Assembly: GCA_025936595.1 (NCBI GenBank)
Contig: JAICTB010000037.1
Location: 1 to 12,864, forward strand
Reading direction: 5' to 3'
DNA from: Thermoleophilia bacterium
GTDB taxonomy: Bacteria; Actinomycetota; Thermoleophilia; Gaiellales; Gaiellaceae
DNA length: 12,864 nucleotides
In this document: in pieces, positions 7,787 to 12,864 of the stretch
Position numbering within the stretch: the first letter of the stretch is position 1
Layout of the letters: each line of letters begins with the position of its first letter
Program-made: the position numbers and the translations under genes
The notes under the pieces: generated by a model
Database searches by the model: none
What the model was told of the DNA's origin: nothing
Seen by the model: only the letters and a program-made list of their open reading frames with translations

Positions 7787-7828
7787 TCCCCCGTCCGGGG
7801 GAGTGCCGGGTACCCATCGCGGCCGATG
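7787..7828. repeat. Cluster of three short dyads upstream of the sensor gene
   Basis: The 53-nt gap between the ATPase stop and the sensor start contains a 6-bp stem TCCCCC/GGGGGA with a 4-nt loop (7787-7802), the 8-bp palindrome GGGTACCC (7808-7815), and a 5-bp stem CATCG/CGATG with a 4-nt loop (7815-7828). No T-tract follows, so this is not a standard intrinsic terminator. It could be an operator, an attenuating RNA structure or chance in GC-rich DNA. The sensor gene has no visible Shine-Dalgarno next to it. Confidence 0.45.
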
Positions 7829-7839
7829 CTCCTTGTGCC

Positions 7840-10473
7840 GTGGCGTCTCTCGACTTGCGTCAATCGACGATCTTCTCGCGCCTGCGAGGTCTGCTCGAGG
7901 TGACCCGGCTCGTGCGGATGGGCGAGGAGCTGAACGCACTGCTGGCCTCGGTCGCACGCACGGCATCGGACTCGCTCGCCTTCAGAACGGTTGTCATCAA
8001 CCTCTATCGCCGCGAATGGAACGACTTCATCGTCACCACCGTCTACGGCAGCGAGGAGGCGCGCGAGCAGCTCCTCGGGCAGGTGCGCCAGGTGCCCGAC
8101 TGGGAGCCGCTGCTCGACCAGCGCTTCCTGCAGCGGGGCGCCTACCTCGTTCCCTACGGCGAGTTCGACTGGGAGACGCTCGACGGCGAGACGTTCACGC
8201 CGGACATCTCCGTCAGCGACGACCCGAACGCGTGGCACCCCGAGGACGCGCTCTTTGCGCCGATGCGCGGGAGCGACGGTCAGTTGCTCGGCATCCTCTC
8301 GGTCGACGAGCCGATCTCCGGCCGCAAGCCGAGCGGCGACGAGATCGACGTGCTCGTCGCCGTCTCCGAGCATGCGGCGCTCGCGGTGGAAGCGGCCCAG
8401 GAGGCGGCACGCGCGAAGGCCAACCGCGACGCCCTCGAGCGGCTGCTCGAGGTCTCGACGCGCCTGAACGAATCGGCCGACGCGGCCTCGCTGCTGGAGC
8501 AGGTGTGCGCGGCGATCTCGGACGCACTCGGATTCGAGAAGGTCGCCGTCCAGCTCCTGAACGACGACGGCTACCACCGCACCGTCGCCTCGGTCGGCTT
8601 CGGTGAAGGCGAGAACACCGGCAGTTCGCTCGTCGCCGACGAGCTCGAGCGGATCCTCCAGCCTGAATTCGACGTCGCCGGCTGCTTCCTCATCCCGCAC
8701 GACGCGGCGCGGGGGCTGCTGCCCGATCGTCCGGTCGGCTACCTCTCCGCGCGCGACGGCCGCGGCCCGCATGCGTGGCAGAACCACTGGCTCTTCGTGC
8801 CGCTGCAGGATCGCCGCGGGCGCCGGATCGGCTACATCTGGGCCGACGACCCGCTCGACCGGCTGCGCCCCGAGCCCGAGCGCCTGCAGATCCTGCGGGC
8901 CTTCGCGAACCAGGCGACGACCGCCCTCGAGCAGGCCGCGCAGTTCGAGGAGATCCAGAACGCCTACCAGTACCACCGCGCGCTGATCGACGCGTCGCCG
9001 GTCGCAATCATCGACTTCGATCTCGAAGGCCGCGTGCGCTCGTGGAACAGGGGCGCAGCCGAGATCTTCGGCTGGACGGAGGAGGAGGCCACAGGCCGGA
9101 TCAGCCCGATCGTGCCGCCGGAGGATCTCCGCTTCTTCCTCGACAACATCACCCGGATCGCGCGCGGCGACGTCATGCGCGACCTCGACCTCCGCCGCCT
9201 GCACCGCGACGGCACGATGATCGACGTCAGCACGTCCGCGGCTCCCGTCCGTGATTCGCACGGAACCGTCACCGGCGTCATCTCGACGATGATCGACGTG
9301 ACGGCACGGAAGCGCTCCGAGCGCGCGCTCGCCGCGAGCCAGGGTCGCAAGGACGCCGTGCTGCGCGCATCGCTCGACTGTGTCGTGATCGTGGGCGACG
9401 ACGGCCTCGTCACCGAGGTGAACCCGGCCGCGGAGGAGACGTTCGGGTGGACCCGGGCGGACGCGATCGGGAAGCCGTTCCTCGAGCTCGCCGTGTCGCA
9501 GGAGCACCGTGCCGATCTTGGCGAGGTGCTCGCGTCGAGCGACAGTCCGCTGCTCGGCGAGCGCTTCGAGATCAACGCACAGCGCTCCGACCACCGCTCG
9601 TTCCCGGCCGAGATCGCGATCACGCGCGTCGACGTGCCCGGGCCGCTCCTCTTCGCCGTGTCGCTGCGCGACGTCACGAAGCGGCGCGAGCACGAGGAGC
9701 GCCTGCGCGATACGGAGGCGAAGTACCGCACCCTCGTCGAGCAGCTTCCCCTCGCGACGTACATCAACTCGACGGGGATGCCCGTCAAGACGACGTACAT
9801 CAGCCCGCAGGTCGAGGCGATGCTCGGCTTCCCGGTCTCCGACTGGCTGCAGCCAGACTTCCTCCTCGACCGCCTCCATCCCGACGATCACGATCGCGTC
9901 CTGGCCGAGGTCGAGCGCACGCACCTGACCGGCGAGGACTTCCATATGGAGTACCGCCTGTTCGCCGCCGACGGGCGGATCGTGTGGGTTCTCGACGAGA
10001 CGATCGCGGTGCGCGACGAGGAGTATCGCCCGCTGCTGCTCCAGGGTTTCCTCGTCGACATCACCGAGCGCGTCGAGCGCGAAGGCGCGCTGCGCCAGAG
10101 CGAGGAGCTGAATCGCTTCGTCGCCGAGAGCTCGCACGAGCTGATCGCGGTGCTCGAGCTGGACGGCTCCGTCGACTACATCTCGCCGTCGGTGAAGCCG
10201 CTGCTCGGCTACGCGCCGGAGGAGCTCGTCGGCCGGATCTGGGGCGACGTCGTCCATCCCGATGACCTCGAAGCCGCCGGCACGTACTTCGGCGGCTGCA
10301 TGAGCGGGCTCAACCTGCCGACGCCACGCACGCGGACACGCCACAAGGACGGCACCTGGGTGCCGCTCGAGGGCTCCGTCTCGGTGCTCCGGGACGCACA
10401 GGGGACGCCGACGCACTTCGTCGCGGTCTGCCGCCCGGCGCACCGCGCTGCGTTGCAGCCTGCAGCGGCCTGA
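7840..10473 (+). CDS. GAF-GAF-PAS-PAS-PAS-PAS sensor protein without output domain
   Basis: Cytoplasmic multi-sensor signalling protein, 877 residues, with no signal peptide or membrane helix. After a short N-terminal helix come GAF 1 (about 27-187) and GAF 2 (about 200-367). Four PAS domains follow at about 378-494, 504-622, 628-750 and 763-867. PAS hallmarks are VRSWNRGAAEIFGW and VTEVNPAAEETFGW in the first two, and LHPDDHDRVL and VHPDDLEAA with DG(R/T)W/IVW-type strands in the last two. Linkers ending in DVTARKRSE, DVTKRREHEERL and DITERVERE are the usual coiled PAS connectors. The chain ends about 10 residues after PAS 4. No histidine kinase, GGDEF, EAL, PP2C or DNA-binding domain is visible, so it may act by protein contact or be a truncated member of a larger family. 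The start is the GTG at 7840, the first in-frame start after the ATPase stop. Ligands are unknown. Confidence 0.9.
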   Translation: MASLDLRQSTIFSRLRGLLEVTRLVRMGEELNALLASVARTASDSLAFRTVVINLYRREWNDFIVTTVYGSEEAREQLLGQVRQVPDWEPLLDQRFLQRGAYLVPYGEFDWETLDGETFTPDISVSDDPNAWHPEDALFAPMRGSDGQLLGILSVDEPISGRKPSGDEIDVLVAVSEHAALAVEAAQEAARAKANRDALERLLEVSTRLNESADAASLLEQVCAAISDALGFEKVAVQLLNDDGYHRTVASVGFGEGENTGSSLVADELERILQPEFDVAGCFLIPHDAARGLLPDRPVGYLSARDGRGPHAWQNHWLFVPLQDRRGRRIGYIWADDPLDRLRPEPERLQILRAFANQATTALEQAAQFEEIQNAYQYHRALIDASPVAIIDFDLEGRVRSWNRGAAEIFGWTEEEATGRISPIVPPEDLRFFLDNITRIARGDVMRDLDLRRLHRDGTMIDVSTSAAPVRDSHGTVTGVISTMIDVTARKRSERALAASQGRKDAVLRASLDCVVIVGDDGLVTEVNPAAEETFGWTRADAIGKPFLELAVSQEHRADLGEVLASSDSPLLGERFEINAQRSDHRSFPAEIAITRVDVPGPLLFAVSLRDVTKRREHEERLRDTEAKYRTLVEQLPLATYINSTGMPVKTTYISPQVEAMLGFPVSDWLQPDFLLDRLHPDDHDRVLAEVERTHLTGEDFHMEYRLFAADGRIVWVLDETIAVRDEEYRPLLLQGFLVDITERVEREGALRQSEELNRFVAESSHELIAVLELDGSVDYISPSVKPLLGYAPEELVGRIWGDVVHPDDLEAAGTYFGGCMSGLNLPTPRTRTRHKDGTWVPLEGSVSVLRDAQGTPTHFVAVCRPAHRAALQPAAA

Positions 10474-10491
10474 GAGCTTCTAAGAACTCAG
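10470..10491. terminator. Possible weak bidirectional hairpin between convergent genes
   Basis: CTGAG (10470-10474) pairs with CTCAG (10487-10491), and the inner TTCT (10478-10481) pairs with AGAA (10483-10486), leaving a 3-nt bulge on the left. It spans both stop codons, in a gap of only 6 nt. There is no T-tract, so a terminator role is a guess. Confidence 0.25.
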
Positions 10492-12111
10492 CACCGCGTG
10501 GCGCTCGCGCCAGGTCGACCAGCCGCCTTCGAAGGAGCGCACCTCCCCGTCCCGCACCTCGAGGATCCGGTCGGCGATGCGATCGAGGAAGTAGCGGTCG
10601 TGCGAGACGAAGATCGCGGTTCCCTGGAAATCCTCGAGCGCCGACTCGAGCATCTCGACCGATTCGATGTCGAGGTGGTTTGTCGGCTCGTCCAGCAGCA
10701 GGCAGTTCGCTCCTTCGAGCATCAGCAGGAGTAGCTGCAGCCTCGTCCACTCGCCGCCCGACAAGGTCTCGAGCGGCCGCCGCACCTGCTCGTAGGAGAA
10801 GAGGAACTTCATCAGCCGCGACACCGCTTCGCCCTCCGAGATCGGAGCGGCGCGTCGCACGAGCTCGAGCGGCGTTGCGCGCGGGTCGGGCGGGCGCCGG
10901 TCCTGCGCGAGCCGGCCAAAGTGGATCGACGGGCCGGCCTTCCGCTCGCCTTCGTCCGGCTCGAGCTCGCCGGCGAGCAGACGGAGGAGCACCGACTTGC
11001 CCGCACCGTTCTCGCCGACGACGCCGACGCGCTCGCCGCGCAGCACCGTCAGATCGACGCCGGCGAAGATCGGCTGCGCGCCGAGCTCGACGCCGACTTC
11101 TACGAGCTCGACGACGCGCTCGCCGCCGCGTGCGTGCGGGCGCAACTCGAGCGCGATCTTTCGCCGCTCGAGGACGGGCCTGTCGACCTTCTCCATGCGG
11201 TCGATCTGCCGCTGCTTGTTGCGCGCCTGCTTGATGTGCCGCTCGTCGACGACGCGCCGCGCCCAGTCCTCGAAGCGGCGGATCGCCTCCTCGAGGCGCG
11301 CGATCTCCTTCTGCTGCGTGACGTACAGCTGCTGCTGCCGCTGCAGCTCGAGCTCGCGCGCGATCGTGTACGCGGAGTAGTTGCCGCGCCACATGCGGAT
11401 GCGGCCGCCGATCAGCTCCGCGATCTCGCCGACCGTCTCGTCGAGCAGGTAGCGGTCGTGTGAGACCGCGACGACCGCGCCGTCGAACGACCGCATCAAC
11501 CCCTCGAGACGCTCGCGCGCCTCCACGTCCAGATGCGCCTCCGGCTCGTCGAGGAGCAGCACGTCCGGGTCGCGGAGGAGACACGCGGCGAGGCCTACGA
11601 GCTTGCGCTGGCCGCCCGAGAGCAGGCGTGTCGGCTTTGCGAGATCGTCGTCGGCGAGACCGACGTCGATGAGGAGCGCACGCGCGCGCGACTCGAAGCC
11701 CGGCCCGCCCGCAACGGTGAAGCGTTGCAGGGCGTCCTCCTGGCGACGGAGCAGGCGCGCCATCCTGTCGAGATCGCCGCCGCTTTCTCCGATCCCGGCT
11801 TCGATCGCCGCGAGCTCGCGCTCGAGCTCGTCGAGGTCCGGCCGCGCGTCACGCAACGTCGCCGCAGCCGGACGCTCGTCGCCCTCGAGCTGCTGCGGCA
11901 GGTAGGCGAGCACGAGCCCGCGGCGCTGCGTCAGGTCGCCTGCGTCGGCGGTCTCCTCGCCCGCGAGGATGCGCAGGAGCGTCGACTTGCCGCCGCCGTT
12001 CGGACCGATCACGCCCATGCGGACACCGGCCTCGACGTCGAAGTCGAGCCCGTCGAGGATCAGGCGCGAGCCGAAGCTCTTGCCGATCCCGCGCGCGGAA
12101 AGGAGCGCCAT
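10480..12111 (-). CDS. ABC-F family ATPase (ribosome-associated type)
   Basis: Soluble ABC-F protein, 543 residues, with two nucleotide-binding domains and no membrane segment. Domain 1 has Walker A GPNGGGKST (36-44), signature LSGGQRK (164-170), Walker B with DEPEAHLD (188-195) and SHDRY (217-221). A charged helical linker (about 245-325), including the Gln-rich ELQRQQQLYVTQQKEI and KQARNKQRQIDRM, corresponds to the P-site tRNA interaction motif of the family. Domain 2 has Walker A GENGAGKSV (366-374), signature LSGGEWTR (450-457), DEPTNHLD (474-481) and SHDRYFLD (503-510). Two departures stand out: DEPEAHLD in domain 1 in place of DEPTNHLD, and V374 in place of Thr after the Walker A serine. 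There is no C-terminal extension. Known members remodel stalled ribosomes or protect them from antibiotics; which applies here cannot be read. The ATG lies 7 nt after the hydrolase stop, so the two are probably co-transcribed. Confidence 0.93.
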   Translation of the reverse strand: MALLSARGIGKSFGSRLILDGLDFDVEAGVRMGVIGPNGGGKSTLLRILAGEETADAGDLTQRRGLVLAYLPQQLEGDERPAAATLRDARPDLDELERELAAIEAGIGESGGDLDRMARLLRRQEDALQRFTVAGGPGFESRARALLIDVGLADDDLAKPTRLLSGGQRKLVGLAACLLRDPDVLLLDEPEAHLDVEARERLEGLMRSFDGAVVAVSHDRYLLDETVGEIAELIGGRIRMWRGNYSAYTIARELELQRQQQLYVTQQKEIARLEEAIRRFEDWARRVVDERHIKQARNKQRQIDRMEKVDRPVLERRKIALELRPHARGGERVVELVEVGVELGAQPIFAGVDLTVLRGERVGVVGENGAGKSVLLRLLAGELEPDEGERKAGPSIHFGRLAQDRRPPDPRATPLELVRRAAPISEGEAVSRLMKFLFSYEQVRRPLETLSGGEWTRLQLLLLMLEGANCLLLDEPTNHLDIESVEMLESALEDFQGTAIFVSHDRYFLDRIADRILEVRDGEVRSFEGGWSTWRERHAVLSS

Positions 12112-12118
12112 GGCGCGC

Positions 12119-12673
12119 TCACGGTAACCGGAACGCCAGCTCCCCCAGCCGGCGGTAGCCGGCGATCGACGGATGGTCGCCGTCCTCGTTGCACCACTCC
12201 GCCTTGATCCGCCCCGGCCGCTCCGGATCCTCCAGCGTTTCGTGGAACGGTAGGAGCGGCACGCCGAGCGCGGCGATGCGTCCGTTCAGCTCGCGGATCG
12301 GCGCCTCCTGCTCGGGCCAGCCGTTGTTCCATGGGAGCACGTCGCAGACCGCGACGGGCAGGCCGAGCCCGAGGCCGCGCTCGACGAGCGCCTGGAGCCG
12401 CGCCGCGGCGTCCTCGACCGGGCGGCCCTGCGCGATGTCGTTGATCCCGCCCTGGACGATCAGCACGTCCGCGCCGGCGACCGCCTCGTCGAAACGCGCG
12501 GCGATCTCGTCCGTCCGCTCGCCCCAGATCCCGTGGTTGCGAAACTCGAGCTCCGGATGCAGCAGCGCGGCCCAGTGCTCCCACTGCCCGGCCGGGTCAC
12601 CCGCCTGCCGGCGCGCGTCCCAGTAGGGAGAACCTTCGGTGATCGAATCGCCCAGGCACGCAACGACGGTCAT
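12119..12673 (-). CDS. SGNH/GDSL-family hydrolase
   Basis: Small single-domain esterase/lipase-type hydrolase, 184 residues, with the flavodoxin-like SGNH fold. All four blocks are visible: GDSITEG with nucleophile S10, NHGIWGERTDEI with the block II glycine (G48 or G51), GGIND with N78, and the C-terminal DGDHPS with the Asp/His pair D164 and H167. The alpha/beta order between them is normal. No signal peptide is seen; the protein begins directly at the first strand (TVVACLGDS), so it should act in the cytoplasm, on an acyl, acetyl or thioester substrate that cannot be named. The start is the ATG at 12673, with a weak AAGG 5 nt upstream that touches the flank of the proximal palindrome. It is the first gene of a likely two-gene operon with the ABC-F ATPase, and two operator-like palindromes lie just upstream. 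Confidence 0.92.
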   Translation of the reverse strand: MTVVACLGDSITEGSPYWDARRQAGDPAGQWEHWAALLHPELEFRNHGIWGERTDEIAARFDEAVAGADVLIVQGGINDIAQGRPVEDAAARLQALVERGLGLGLPVAVCDVLPWNNGWPEQEAPIRELNGRIAALGVPLLPFHETLEDPERPGRIKAEWCNEDGDHPSIAGYRRLGELAFRLP

Positions 12674-12679
12674 GACGAC

Positions 12680-12700
12680 CTTGTAACAGACTGTTACTTG
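12680..12700. promoter_or_regulatory. Operator-like palindrome, copy 1 (proximal to hydrolase gene)
   Basis: The core GTAACAG-A-CTGTTAC (12683-12697) is a perfect 15-bp palindrome with 7-bp arms, flanked by CTT and TTG. It starts 10 bp upstream of the hydrolase ATG, where a bound repressor would block transcription or initiation. On the minus strand its TAACAG could serve as a weak -10 element. The size and symmetry are typical of TetR-family operators; the regulator is not identified in the window. Confidence 0.7.
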
Positions 12701-12743
12701 AACGGATCCGGCCGCAAAGCGCCGAGCAAAGCCGAAGGCAACG

Positions 12744-12764
12744 CTTGTAACAGTCTGTTACTTG
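12744..12764. promoter_or_regulatory. Operator-like palindrome, copy 2 (distal)
   Basis: The core GTAACAG-T-CTGTTAC (12747-12761) and its flanks match copy 1 at 20 of 21 positions; only the central base differs. The centres are 64 bp apart, close to six helical turns, so two bound dimers would sit on the same face of the DNA. The AT-rich arms stand out against the GC-rich surroundings. This copy could also serve a gene beginning to the right. Confidence 0.7.
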
Positions 12765-12782
12765 CCCGCCGCGGGTGACGGC

Positions 12783-12864
12783 TCAGAAGAAGAACTGGCG
12801 CCAGGCAGTCCACCAGTCCGTCGCGCGGGAGGCGATCTGGCGCGGCTCGGTGATCTCGACGCCC
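12783..12864 (-). CDS. Possible C-terminal end of an unidentified gene (right edge)
   Basis: A minus-strand frame is open from the right edge to a TGA at 12783-12785, with almost every third codon base G or C. It would end in the aromatic tail WWTAWRQFFF. No family is recognisable from about 26 residues. The opposite strand is equally open: a GTG at 12775 would begin MTAQKKNWRQAV and run off the edge, 14 nt after the distal palindrome. I cannot decide between them and slightly favour the minus reading, because it continues the direction of the two genes to the left and leaves the palindromes in a normal promoter gap. Confidence 0.3.
   Translation of the reverse strand, partial: GVEITEPRQIASRATDWWTAWRQFFF

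Noticed and set aside
7787..7802. GC-rich hairpin after the ABC operon as an intrinsic terminator
   Set aside because: The 6-bp stem is short and no T-rich tract follows on either strand, so it is reported only as part of a dyad cluster.
7783..10443. Minus-strand open frame of 886 codons antisense to the sensor gene
   Set aside because: The plus-strand protein has six well-formed GAF/PAS domains. The antisense product has no recognisable motif, and its length follows from G/C preference at third positions.
12680..12764. Paired 21-bp repeats as the ends of a small mobile element or a mini CRISPR
   Set aside because: There are only two copies, each a palindrome, 43 nt apart with no target duplication or transposase. 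Their position just before a gene start fits operators better.
12533..12778. Plus-strand 81-codon open frame across the hydrolase start and operators
   Set aside because: It runs antisense to the hydrolase N-terminus and reads through the palindromes; the product resembles no known family.

Overview
The window is a high-GC, gene-dense bacterial chromosome segment. Strong G/C preference at third codon positions, frequent GTG starts, few Shine-Dalgarno sequences and many long shadow reading frames point to an actinobacterium. The mix of a PilB/GspE-type ATPase, a CGNR zinc-finger regulator, a GAF/PAS signalling protein and a MacB-like transporter with two fused ATPase domains would suit the Thermoleophilia (Gaiellales/Solirubrobacterales), but that placement is inferred, not proven. 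No rRNA, tRNA, CRISPR array or insertion sequence was seen.

Layout, left to right. (1) The 3' part of a type IV pilus/type II secretion assembly ATPase gene (+), whose start lies off the left edge. (2) A minus-strand pair: a CGNR zinc-finger regulator followed 10 nt later by an MFS transporter, whose 3' end overlaps the ATPase gene tail to tail by 26 nt. (3) A 41-nt divergent control region holding an imperfect palindrome whose two arms each contain a -10-like hexamer. It appears to drive the regulator leftward and the transporter operon rightward from nearly leaderless transcripts. (4) A two-gene plus-strand ABC operon: a 1000-residue FtsX/MacB-type permease, overlapping by 4 nt an ATPase with two fused nucleotide-binding domains. 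(5) After a 53-nt spacer containing three short dyads comes an 877-residue GAF-GAF-PAS-PAS-PAS-PAS sensor with no recognisable output domain. (6) A convergent minus-strand pair: an SGNH/GDSL hydrolase followed 7 nt later by an ABC-F ATPase. (7) Upstream of the hydrolase are two copies of a 21-bp repeat, each containing a perfect 15-bp palindrome (GTAACAG-N-CTGTTAC), spaced 64 bp centre to centre. This looks like a double operator for a dimeric repressor such as a TetR-family protein. (8) The last ~80 nt are open on both strands and may be the edge of another gene.

How the genes work together is partly readable. The regulator/MFS pair looks like a small transport unit. The permease and twin ATPase should form one ABC transporter of the MacB/LolCDE superfamily. 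The hydrolase and ABC-F ATPase look like one transcript under the double operator, which would suit an inducible stress or drug-response unit. The features most worth following up are that double operator, the output-less sensor and the symmetric divergent promoter.
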